From Diphasiastrum complanatum (lineage: Eukaryota > Streptophyta > Lycopodiopsida > Lycopodiales > Lycopodiaceae), in contig CM055095.1 of the NCBI GenBank assembly GCA_029204225.1, forward strand, positions 57,678,820-57,742,819: a DNA stretch of 64,000 bases. Direction: 5' to 3'. The stretch's first letter is position 1. Each line of letters opens with the position of its first letter. The translations under genes and the position numbers were made by a program. The notes under the pieces were generated by a model that ran no database searches, was not told where the DNA came from, and saw only the letters and a list, made by a program, of their open reading frames with translations. This document shows, piece by piece, positions 1-10,400 of this stretch.

Positions 1-1370
1 AAAAAGCCTTGAAGTGTATCTTTATAGGGTACGATGAGCTAACTAAGGGGGTAGATGTTATGATCCACTTGGACGACACATGCACAAGACCAAAGTTGCA
101 GGTGACAAGAGGAAGGAAAAGGATTCTCCTTCGAATACATATTCACCTCATAGTGGATCACCTCAATGTAAGTTACCTAAATAGTACACGCAGCTCATGA
201 ATGACAAGGAAGACAGAATTGTCGAGTCTAGCAATGAGAGAGATCTACAACATTCCATGAGAGAGAAGAAAGAACCTAATAGATTTCAAGTGAATCTTGC
301 ACTCATGAGCAACATTATTCTATCCACTAAACTCTCTTGCTTTGAGGAGGCGAAGGATCATGAGATTCACCAAAAAGCAAATCAAGAGGAGATTGATTCC
401 ATCAAACACTATGATACTTGGGAGATAGTGGATCTTCCAAAGGGAAAGAGACCTATTGACAATAAATGGGTATCTAGGACGAAGTACAACGTCGATGAAA
501 CTATTGCAGAACACAAGGCAAGACTTGTAGTGAAAGGCTATGTGCAAAGTAAGGGCATTGTCTATGAGGAGACCTTTGCTCTTGTGGCTAAGTGGAACAC
601 ACTTCACATGGTGATTGCTTTGGTGGCATTGTTTGGATCGAATCTACATCAAATGGACTTAAAGTGTGCGACAGTAAGCTAGTGTCTACACATGTGGAAG
701 CTGGTAAGAAGCTTTCTAATCAGGATGAGAGTACGCTAGTTGATGCTAGATTGTTTTGTCAATTAGTTGGTTCTCTAATTCATCTTACAACTACTCGTCC
801 AAACATAAGTTGTAAGTGTGGTAAGTCATTCATGGCTACACCTAGAGAAAATCATTGGAAAGATGCGAAGAAAATTCTTCGCTACATTAAGGGGACACCC
901 ACCCATGGATTGTTATATGAGAGACAACAGGCTTTACCAGTTTTACAAGGTTTCTTAGATTCAGATTGAGCAGGCTGTATAGATGATAGAAGATCCACCA
1001 CATGCTATATCTTTCATGTTGGTAATGATGTGTTCTCTTGGTCCAGTAAGAAACATGAAAGGATTGCTCTCTCGGCCATAGAAGCAAAGTACAAAGCCCT
1101 AAGTTTAGCTACACAGGAGGCAGTCTGGCTAAAAAAAGATGATAGAAGACGTTGGCATCTTGCAGAGTAAGCCTACAGTGATCAGGTGTGATAGCTAGAG
1201 CACTATTTAGCTAGCTAAAAATCTTGTATTTAATGCATGCATGAAGCACATAGAAATTAAATATCATTTCATTAGAAAATAAAATTGTTATCTAATGAAA
1301 TAGATGTAGTGCATTACAAAACATAGGATCAGTTAGCAAATATACTTTCTAAAGCTTTAAGCATATTGAT
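1..1370 (+). pseudogene. Ty1-copia pol remnant with internal RT deletion
   Basis: The end of a copia polyprotein in broken frames. Positions 9-200 give an integrase C-terminal piece (KCIFIGYDELTKG, the usual GY..KG block). Positions about 300-665 give the N-terminal half of reverse transcriptase (DTWEIVDLPKGKRPI, KARLVVKGY, YEETFALVAK, HQMDLK). At about 665 the sequence jumps straight to the RT/RNase H linker and RNase H (VSTHVEAGKKLS, QLVGSLIHLTTTRPNI, ILRYIKGTPTHGLLY), then past a stop to SSKKHERIALSAIEAKYKAL. The RT palm with the YVDD motif is missing, about 900 bp compared with a complete copia. The family copies itself through an RNA intermediate in cytoplasmic particles; this copy cannot. 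No LTR could be placed beside it, so its 5' part lies outside the window. Confidence 0.85.
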
Positions 1371-1811
1371 AAGTTTGAGTTTTTTTTAGAGAAAAGATCT
1401 TTGTGTGTAAAATAAACTAGGGTTTAAGGGCAATAGATATAGGTGGCATTTAATGTATGTGGTCTCACATACGATCAAATGCAATATGTATCCTATACAT
1501 GGTGTACAACATACATCGTAGGCTAAGTGATCAAGTGAGTTTGTTAGGTAATCCACTATGCCAATCGAAATAACTCTTTCTTGTACATATGTTGTTGGAT
1601 TGTGTAAGCGTATAGCAAAAACTAGAACTATATATCATATATTGTTAACAATAACTTGTAATAGCTGTTTCCACATGAAAACAAGCAAGTGGTCAAATAA
1701 ACATTAATATATTTGTGAAACTAGAATATATCCAATTTTACAAATTTAAAGTGAGAAGTCACTAGTGTCATAAGGTAAAGCTTAAATGCAAGCAAAAAAG
1801 TCAAAGGATTT
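1371..1811. other. Non-coding, possibly old copia 3' flank
   Basis: AT-rich sequence directly downstream of the RNase H remnant. It may include a decayed 3' LTR, but I found no clear polypurine tract, TG/CA ends or second copy. No gene seen. Confidence 0.4.
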
Positions 1812-2060
1812 TGTCAGTGGTTCTTGAAGCCTTTTCTCAAGTACTTTGAATTGCTAGACGTAAGCCACTACATCCTCCTTCCTCTTCTGCTTAATCGCCT
1901 GAAGCTTATCTAAAATTTCTTCATCCTCATGCTCCTTCCGATACCGCTTCAGAAAAGCTCTTCTCAAATCCTCCCAAACCTGAAATTCTTGTAATACATA
2001 TTGTGACTACCACTGTAATGTGTTCCCTTTCCTCGCTTACCAATGGTAACTCCACCCACA
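1812..2060 (-). pseudogene. Retrotransposon gag fragment, probably Ty3-gypsy
   Basis: Read on the minus strand the segment encodes QVWEDLRRAFLKRYRKEH, then EILDKLQAIKQKRKEDVVAY, a stop, and QFKVLEKRLQEPL. The spacing W..L...F...Y followed by L..IKQ....V..Y...F is that of the plant gypsy gag (retrotrans_gag) core. Only about 75 residues survive and one stop interrupts them. There is no protease or RT near it. It is an isolated scrap; the family call rests on pattern recognition alone. Confidence 0.55.
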
Positions 2061-3380
2061 ACTGCAAATTATTATAATCCAGATTCCTAACACAACCCGA
2101 ACCAGACTACAACAATATAGGATTCATTAAACAAAAAATCTTAGCTTATCAACATTGCTTATGTCTCATCAGTACCTATGTCTAAGTTGTTGACTGGGTT
2201 TTGAAAGAATTTGAATTCTCTTAGGTAGACCCAATGTAAAGTAAGAAGCAATTGACAATCAAGAAGAAGAACTAAAAAAATAATTTAAAACTTGGAAAAG
2301 AGTAAAAATCATGACCATAATATGTAGACAAGAGTTACCCAAACATTACGTAAATATAATTTGAGACCACTTTACACCTAAGAAATGGTGAGTTTTCATT
2401 GTGAAGGGTGAGGCCAAAGGGGCGGAACGAATTTAAATCACCATTCTAGTGACATCGATGGGCTGCTATAAATATGCTGAGGAGATATGATGCCATCTGT
2501 CTAAGATGACTCTATCATTCACTCTCACCAGTAGATAGTTGATGCCAGCCTTGTAGTTTGACGGTCAAGGTTGCCTCTCATGCTTTTTTTTTTTCAATGA
2601 CGGTTTGACAAATCATTTGCCTTTCAAATCTAAAATGATGTTTGATAGTTTAGAGGTGGGTACTAATTTGAAAAATGAGCCACGAAGTTGGAAGGGCTGA
2701 AAGTTGAAACATGAATGTGAGAGTTTGTGCTGAAATTTTTATGAAGCTTCATGTGATGTGTATATTATATTTTTGTGAGTCCATACAAGTAAAAAAACAA
2801 AGGCACATGTCAAAATGACATTTTTTGAATTGTATGTGCCTGTATGTTATGACGGCCAAATTTTTGGAAAGCCTGTATTTTACAGCCAAAATGGCTTTTC
2901 ACGGTCAATACGGCTGTCAAACTGCAAGGCTGGTTGATGCAGAATGACTAAAATGTCAAGTCATAGTCACGTCGTGACTTACTTGTCCACCGATGGTCCC
3001 AAATAAGCTCAGCAAAGTCAAATAAGCTCATCGAAGTCAAAGCACCTATGCCCTTGCTCATCGAAGTCAAATAAGCTCATCTAAGTCAAAGCACCCAAGC
3101 CCTTCTTTATAGGAATCCACCATCGCTTGAGAAAATACGCAAAAGCACAAGAATGAAATCAACATTATTTCTCAAAAATTGATATCATAAACTTGTTGAC
3201 GACTTTTTATCCAAACATATAAAACCCCTTTTTATGAGTAATAGTCCTCCAAAATCCCAGAAATTTTAAAAAATGCAAAAATTATAACTTAAAATAAGGT
3301 TCCGACCACTCACCTACCACGTCCCCATCCATCGATCTCATCGATCTCCCTCGTGGGGGTAGGTAAGAATGATGCTCAAA
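2061..3380. other. Non-coding region upstream of CASPL5
   Basis: AT-rich sequence without a recognisable coding region on either strand. It contains a short minisatellite at 3001-3102. The CASPL5 promoter should lie somewhere between here and 3.5 kb, but no TATA box or start site could be assigned with confidence. Confidence 0.4.
3001..3102. repeat. Minisatellite, 19-bp unit
   Basis: Imperfect direct repeats of a unit like caaataagctcatcgaagt recur about four times, with the variant caaagcacc..gccc between copies. Confidence 0.6.
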
Positions 3381-3392
3381 TATATATATATA

Positions 3393-3451
<59 letters not shown>
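3381..3451. repeat. (TA)n then (TC)n microsatellite
   Basis: A (TA)7 tract (3381-3394) is followed by (TC)n from 3397 to 3451. CT-rich tracts are common in plant 5' leaders, so this may lie at or near the CASPL5 transcription start. The tract also produces meaningless Leu-Ser and Arg-Glu repeat ORFs. Confidence 0.9.
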
Positions 3452-3453
<2 letters not shown>

Positions 3454-4278
3454 TTTTCTTCCTTCATTCCTTCTGGTCTCGTCTGGATTCAATAATCCTT
3501 GTATTCATGTGTTTACAGATTGTTTTGTGATGATCGATCGTCTGTTAATAAGGCTCAAGTTAAGATGAAGCAATCGTCTGCATCACGGTTTCAATCCTCA
3601 CCTCCGTGCACACTGTTTCCAGATTTGCAGTGCACACTGTTCGATGTCCTGGCGCACGAGGTGTCTGGGCCTTTGTTCAGTTTCTGTCACTGAATCGGAA
3701 TTGAATCACCAGAGCTTTGTATTGTTTTCTCAAAGAAAAGTGTCGTTTCAAAGATGTTTGCCAGAGTGATTGAGCCATGCCAACTCCGAATTCAGTGTTC
3801 TTTCAAAGAATTTCTTTTGCAGAAACGGGCGATCTGCAATAGTAGAGTGAAGCTGCAATCCATCATGGGATTTGGGAACACAGGGCAGAGATGAGATGTG
3901 AAGGACACTTCCGTAAAAACATATCAGATTCACATGCTCAAGATGGCAACACGTCTTTATCGCCTCCTTTTAAACATTTGAATTTATCTGCATCAAAAGT
4001 CTCAACAGAAGCTGAACTCAGCAGCATCGTACAGTATAGAGGAGGCTCAAAGGGTTACTGTGCTATTGTAATTGCTCCAGAAGGAGACAAAATTAGTCTC
4101 TCAGTTATCAAAGCATTGGATTTATTTACATCGAACATATTTTTTCGAGAATCAATAATGTTTTAAGTGATAAAACGAGTCAATATTTCCGAAAGATGAC
4201 TAGGCGAAGCTTCCAGATCTGACAGTTGAGAACCGTTTTAGGTCTAAGGTTGGAGTGAGAACGCTAAATACTATAGCA
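3452..4278 (+). other. Presumed CASPL5 5' leader or upstream region
   Basis: Between the CT tract and the CASPL5 ATG there is about 830 bp of less AT-rich sequence with several short uninterrupted frames (for example 3891-4166). None resembles a known protein. The position suggests 5' UTR and promoter, possibly with a leader intron. No splice signals could be assigned without transcript data. Confidence 0.35.
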
Positions 4279-4484
4279 ATGGATATTAGCCATCCTGCGG
4301 TGCATCCTGTAGGTGTTCCGCCAGCAGAAGCTCGACCCCCTCCCAGGGTTAGAATGAAAGAGTGGCAAGGGATGCCGGCCACAGCTGGAGGGTTAACACT
4401 CCGGCTTGGTCAGTTCAGCTTTGCAGTCATTTCCTTCACTATGGTGGTCTCTATTTCGAATTTTTCAACGGTAACTGCTTTCTG
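4279..4484 (+). CDS. CASPL5: CASPL5 exon 1
   Basis: Encodes residues 1-68 plus two bases of codon 69: the cytosolic N-terminus and membrane segment 1. The donor is TTCTG|GTACGT at 4484/4485. The split Cys codon (TG plus T from exon 2) recreates TAFCYLVAA, conserved in the family. A GTG 24 bases upstream is in frame, but the ATG matches the homologous start. Confidence 0.9.
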
Positions 4485-7400
4485 GTACGTTTTCCTTCTC
4501 ATTCCGTTTTCCATATGACACTTTTTTGCACAGCAGCAGCAGAATCCTTTCAGGTATTTCACTGATGTAACTTTGCTATCTTGCTCTTTGACGTTTTGTA
4601 GATCATCTTTTTTCTTTATAAAACTTTCGAAGCTTATGAACTATCCGTTTTAGAAATTTTACACATGATGAGGCTTAATGTAACATGGATTTTTGTTGGC
4701 TCAAGGCTTTGGCCTAAGTCTGGCTTAGTTAGGTCATCAAAGCTGGTTAGGATTTGAGTTTTTTCCAAGCATATTTGGTTCATGCATATATGGCCAGGCT
4801 CTCAGACAATGTTATTATATTCAATTGATTTTCAAACTCTAGAAAAGCTGGTTATAACTTTGTTTATTACTTTTCCTCTTTGAATGAAAGATTTGTATTT
4901 AATTCACTTGTTTTCCTTCCAATTGCCACAAATTAGTGTTACAGTCGTATCACTGAGTGATTCAGAAAGTCTTGATTTCTTTAGGGATTGAGTGGGTTGG
5001 ACATTGCATTGTTATCATCTTTGTTTGAAAATTTTCTTTATGTTGGATAAAATCTTTAGGATGTTCAATTTTAGTTTGGATCGCAATTGTGTCGTAGTAG
5101 ATTATAGTGGGTGGTTCAATGTATATACTTGTGTCTGTAATGCATTGAATGAGAATTATAGTGTCGTATTCGAGAGTCTATCTCAAGAGTAATTGAAGTC
5201 TTCCATTTTGGAGAAATGGAAAATGAAGTTGTTTCCAATTGAACAATTATTGGATCTTTCAAAAGAAGAACTTGTGGAGGAAGGAAATGTTGGATTACAA
5301 GATGGCAATGTGGATGGATCTGTAGGGACTTTGAAGGCAATTCAAGGACAAGCATATCTCAATTTGGATTGTGTAGCAGTTGAGTTGGAGGAGGACTCAT
5401 TTGCCATCCATTCTATCTACCTAGGAGGAGGTGGATGGAGAGCGTGTGCACGGCCAAGATGTTTGCTAGCGTGAGGCAGGAGATGGCTGAGAGCCTAGGC
5501 GGTGGTATGGGACGCCGTCTAGGATGGAGGTCAGATCCAGCTTGATACGGTCACAAGCCAGAGCATGGTGGGTGGACCCGAATTAGGTCCTACGGCGGGG
5601 TGGAACATGAATCGTTCGGTCTCTTGTGGTTAGACGGCACCTGGAGTTTTGCAGTAAGTAGGGATTGTAACATATGGTATCAGAGCCTCTGCAAGCCGAA
5701 AGCAGGCGTGTTGATCCTTAGTAGTTTTCTTGTAATTTACATTGCTTCTGACGGATTTCAAAACGGAATTGAAATGCATTTTTTGTGCAGTTTTTAGGGT
5801 TTTTTCCTTCCGCTGTTTTTTACAAATTTTGAAATAATAAAGTAAAAAAAAAACAGTTGAGGGCCAAGGAAGACCTGCCACGAGGTAGATGTTATACTTG
5901 GTAAGGAGTGGTTCTATGAGAGGAACGAGTCTATGAAGAAAAACTATGTAACACACAGTTTGTCGTTTTTACATAACGGCTCACTCATAGAATTGAAAGG
6001 AAATGTTGATATTTCTACTCCGTATATGCTTGCTGCTTTGGAAATTGTTAAATGCATGGATATTGTTGATTGCAGTTCTTATTTATGTTGGTTAAAAGAT
6101 TTTACTTACCATGAAGAACGTAGTTTGCAATTTTACAATCTCCAAATGGAACTAATGTCTAATAACCTAAAGCAAGAAAAGAAAACTCACCAGAAGTTGA
6201 AATTTTTAGGAAACTTAGGCAAGAATTTAACGATGTGTTTCCTGAGCAGCTTCCTGAGGGTCTTCCCCCCTCTAGGGGTGTTGACCATGGTATTAAACTG
6301 ATTCCTGGTAGTTCACGTACATCACTATATCCATATAGGATGAGTACTACTGAAGAGGATGAGGTTTATAAGCAATTGCAAAATTACCTTAAGATGGGCC
6401 ATGTTAGGCTTAGTAAATCTCCCAAGGAGGCACCTGTGCTCCTTGTTGATAAAAAAGACGGAGGTACTCGTCTTTGTGTGGACTTCAAAAAGTTAAATAA
6501 ATTAACGATTAAAAACCGTTATCCTTTGCCGCGAATGGATGAGCTGGTTGATCGATTGCGTGGTGCAAAGTACTTCACCAAGATCGATTTGAGATCAGGG
6601 TATCATCAGATTCGCATAAAGACTGAGGATGTTTTCGGGTTTGGAACTAGGTACGGCCATTATGAATTTTTGGTCTTACCATTTGGCTTGACAAATGCTC
6701 CAGCGACAGCAGATGATGAACGATCTTCTTCGTCCATATCTGGGAAAGTTCGTTGTAGTCTACTTGGATGATATTCTTATCTATAGTAAGACCTTGGAGG
6801 AGCATGAGGAGCATCTCAGGACTGTCTTAAAGTTACTTAGACAGGAGAAGCTTTTTGCCAAGGAGTCCAAATGTGTGTTCTTCCAGAAAAGGTTGTTATA
6901 CCTTGGTCACATTATTTCGGACCATGGGTTGGAAATTGACCCAAATAAAGTCCGACAAGTACGTGAATGGGCTATCCCTAAAACCATCCGGGAGGTTAAG
7001 TCCTTTTTGGGCTTTACGGGTTTTTTTCATAGATTCCTTGAACTATGCATTAATTGCATTGGCCTTGACGAATGTCCTCAGAGGGGCTAAAAGAGTTAGC
7101 CGACACAGTAAGTTCAGTCCTCCAGTTACTTGGACTGAAGAGTTGAATCAGAGTTTTGAGAACCTCAAATACTGTGTAACTACATCGCCTATTCTACACA
7201 TAGTGGATCCTAACAAGCCGTATGTACTTGAAACGGATGCCAGTGACTATGCTCTAGGCGCAGTCCTATATCAGGATGGTAGACCGGTAGCTTTTGAAAG
7301 CAAGAAGTTGGATCTTGCTCAAAGGCGGTATTCCACCTATGACAAGGAACTTTTTGCTGTTATTCATGCCCTAAAAGTCTGGAGACATTATTTGTATGGC

Positions 7401-10400
7401 TCCCAGTTTACTATAGTTACTGACTATCAAGCGTTAAAGTATACTAATGATGCGGTCGACCTTAGAGGTCGTAAGGCCATATGGTCAAAGATGCTCCAAG
7501 AATTTGACATTGAGTACCGGAAGGGTACTTCTAATAGTGTCGCGGATGCCTTAAGCCGAATTGGAGAGGTTAATCAGTTAAGCTTTTCTGAGATCCAATC
7601 TGAGTTGTATATGTCCTTAAGAGATTTGCATAAGACCGATAGGTACTTCGGTCGTATTTGGCTAGACGTCTTGGCAGGTTCTTCTAGATCTAGTGATGAG
7701 CTTGGAATGCAGGATTCCAAGATTTGTCCCAAGGACAAGATACAGAGAGACTATTCCATTAGGAATGGGTTGCTTTTATGGTGGAAAAGTTTGTGTGCCA
7801 GAAAATGATGATATAAGGGCCCAAATCCTGCATGAATGTCATGACAGCCCATGTGCAAGGCACCTTGGCGTTCAAAGGACGCTTGACTTAGTAAAAAGGA
7901 ACTTTTACTGGCCAAACTTAAAAAGTCAAGTGGAGGCATATGTTCGCAAGTGTGCGCAATGCCAAGGGATTCCTTCCTTAGATAAGGAATCTTTTAAGGA
8001 AGAGGGAATGTTAGGGACCCAACTCCCTTGGATCCCAAACCCAAACTTGAGACTGGACGATGACTGGGCCTGTAGACTTGACCGGTGACTCGTGAACCTG
8101 CATGGTTGCCACGTGTCATGATCTAGGTGTGCACATGGCTTGGAGTCTCTCTCCTTGGAGGTATACAAGGGGAGGAGGACTCATTTGCCATCCATTCTAT
8201 CTACCTAGGAGGAGGTGGATGGAGAGCGTGTGCACGGCCAGGATGTTTGCTAGCGTGAGGCAGGAGATGGCTGAGCTCTTGGTAAGTTCAAGAAAGGTCC
8301 TATGGTGATCAATAGAGGATTTGTATTACATTGTACATCCCTTCATAATAAAAGATTACAAAGTAATAGGGATAACATTAGGGGGTGAAAGAAGTCTTGG
8401 GAGAGCTGGTTAATATTCATTTGCTAATACGAAGTCTTAGATGCTTGTGTTGCTAGTAACGAAACTGTTATAATTATATTCTACAAGATATAAGAGCTGA
8501 TTCTAAGGTTTCATTGAATTACATTTCTTTCCTGAAAGGGTCATGATGTGGATTATTGAGGCTTAAACAAGATATGAATTTTTTTGTTATGCCCTTTGGA
8601 TTGACTAATACCCCTGCAACATTTATGATGTTGATGAACAATGTGCTTAGACCGTTTATGGGAAAGTTTGTGGTTAACTTTGTTGATGACATACTTTGTG
8701 TGTAGTTGTGGTGATGTTGCGCATGTGAGTCACTTGAGAACTGTTTTGTCGACTTTGAGGGAAAACATATTATTCAATAATGATAAAAATCATTTCAACA
8801 AGAATTAGCATATTTGGGTTTTATTGTGTCAACATATGGGATAAAACCAAATTCTAAGAAACAAGTTGTTCTTCTTGTTGGGCTTGTAGCTATAGACTTG
8901 ACATCATTAAAAGGCTTTCTTGGATCAACTGTGTTTTTGTTGGAATATCAATCCACACGCTAGAGAGAACTATCAAACAGGGCGGATAGCTCAGTGGTAG
9001 AGCATCCCATCCGGTATGAGGGAGGTCCTGGGTTCGAATCCTAGTCTGTCCATCCATATTATGGATTATGGATTTCTAACATGGTATCAGAGCCAAGTTA
9101 GACCTAACAGTTCATGGTGTCACCATGGTTAGGTGGCCCAAGTTGTGGGGCAGGTGACAACTAGGACCCCAACCAAGTGTGGCTTGAGAGGGGGTGTTGG
9201 AATATCAATCCACACTCTAGAGAGAACTATCAAACAGGGCGGATAGCTCAGTGGTAGAGCATCCCATCCGGTATGAGGGACGTCCTGGGTTTGAATCCTA
9301 GTCTGTCCATCCATATTATGATTTATGGATTTCTAACAGTTTTATCGTAAAGGTATAAAAAATTATTCACATGTAGCTGCACCATTGGCTGATATGTTAC
9401 AGAATAATAAATGAAACGAATGGACGAAAGTTCGGCAACGAAGTTTTGATGCCTTGAAACAAGTTGTGGCTGAATTTGTCACATTGAAGATTGTTGACCC
9501 TCGGAAACTATTTGTCGTTGAAATAGTTGCAAGTGATATCATTGTTACAGTTCTGATGCAAGAGGGCAGGCCTTTGGCCTTTGAGAGCAAGAAGCTCAAC
9601 CCTGCATAGAAGAATTATTCACGAGGAGTTTTATGTCATAATCCATGGTGCGGAATTCTCTGTGTACACCGACCATGACACTTTGAGATATTTTTGGAAC
9701 CAACTGGACCTAATAGGGCGTCAAGCTAGGTGGGCGAAGTTGATGTAGAAATTCCACATGGGAATTCCGTACAAGAAAGGTGCCGAAAATTGTGTGGCTG
9801 ATGCATTATCTCGTATATTGTATCATATGCCTTTTGTGGTCGTTGAAAATGACCTAATTGCTGAGATCAAACAAGCTTAGCAAGAGCATCCTTGTTGTAA
9901 TGAAATTGTGAGAGGCAAATTTTGTACAAGTTTAATCTCAAGAGGAGAGTTTTGGTCTCTTTGCTCACACTTATCGTGAATAGTTTACCGTGGCTGGAAA
10001 ATGCTCACCCATGAATAAATAAAATGAAAATTACCGACAAAATATACGTTTTGAACTTCTGTTTGAGACCTTTTGAAGCTTTAATGTTTCAAATGTTTGA
10101 TTTCTACCTTAAGTTTTCTTTCTGTTCTGTACTTTCCACCATTAAAACCTTGTAATTATTTCCATCAAGGATACCATACTAACATGTACTAAAGTTCAGT
10201 TCATGGACGTAGTGGAGTGACTATGTAACTTGGATAGGTACTTTCTACTCGATTCATATTTGGATGATATCAAAGCCCATTTTGTTGCATTAATTTTTTG
10301 AGCACCAGCTTGTTTGTTGATGGTAACTAAATAAATGTCACTTTCAGACAGACGTCAACCGGCTGAAGTGGAACGGAATGGTCTCATGGAGTCATGGACA

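Larger units (their letters stand above)
5387..8275 (+). mobile_element. Ty3-gypsy element with both LTRs truncated
   Basis: A partial 5' LTR (5387-5672), an initiator-Met primer site, a short leader, protease tail, RT, RNase H, the integrase zinc region, a polypurine tract (about 7997-8008) and a partial 3' LTR (8009-8275). Gag, most of protease, the integrase core and C-terminus are deleted. The left LTR lacks its beginning and the right LTR lacks its end, so no outer TG/CA ends or target duplication exist. Its pol is clearly related to the chromodomain gypsy element at 50356-63266, suggesting the chromovirus branch, although the chromodomain region is missing here. Confidence 0.85.
8938..9338 (+). 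mobile_element. TRIM whose LTRs contain a tRNA-like sequence
   Basis: Two 144-bp direct terminal repeats, TGTTGG...TAACA (8938-9081 and 9195-9338), flank only 113 bp of internal DNA. The initiator-Met primer site follows the left repeat immediately (9082-9094) and a purine tract (gagaggggg) precedes the right repeat. A perfect 5-bp target duplication GTTTT (8933-8937 and 9339-9343) lies inside the older gypsy RT. With under 500 bp, no coding capacity and short LTRs it fits a terminal-repeat retrotransposon in miniature. Each LTR carries a 73-nt tRNA-like segment. The two LTRs differ at about five of 144 positions, so the insertion is not brand new. Mobilisation would need proteins from another element. 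Confidence 0.92.
8562..9960 (+). pseudogene. Second gypsy pol remnant, split by a TRIM
   Basis: RT from about 8575 ([23 protein letters not shown]), then [15 protein letters not shown] and GFLGSTVF. The reading is interrupted at 8938 by a 401-bp TRIM and resumes at 9344 with [19 protein letters not shown]. RNase H follows ([11 protein letters not shown], a stop, [28 protein letters not shown]). Many stops and frameshifts show it is older than the TRIM insertion. No LTRs were recognised for it. Confidence 0.8.

Noticed and set aside
3001-3102. CRISPR-like array
   Set aside because: Short imperfect tandem units without constant spacers; plant nuclear DNA.
3891-4166. Small protein gene upstream of CASPL5
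   Set aside because: 91 codons, no recognisable domain, in the position expected for a leader or UTR. Chance frame likely.
5193-5474. 93-codon open frame as a CASPL5 alternative exon
   Set aside because: Its second half is LTR sequence that recurs at 8171-8275; the first half matches no protein I know.
8980-9309. Two ordinary nuclear tRNA genes in tandem
   Set aside because: Both copies lie at the same offset in 144-bp direct repeats with primer site, purine tract and target duplication, and the anticodon arm is irregular. They are part of a TRIM.
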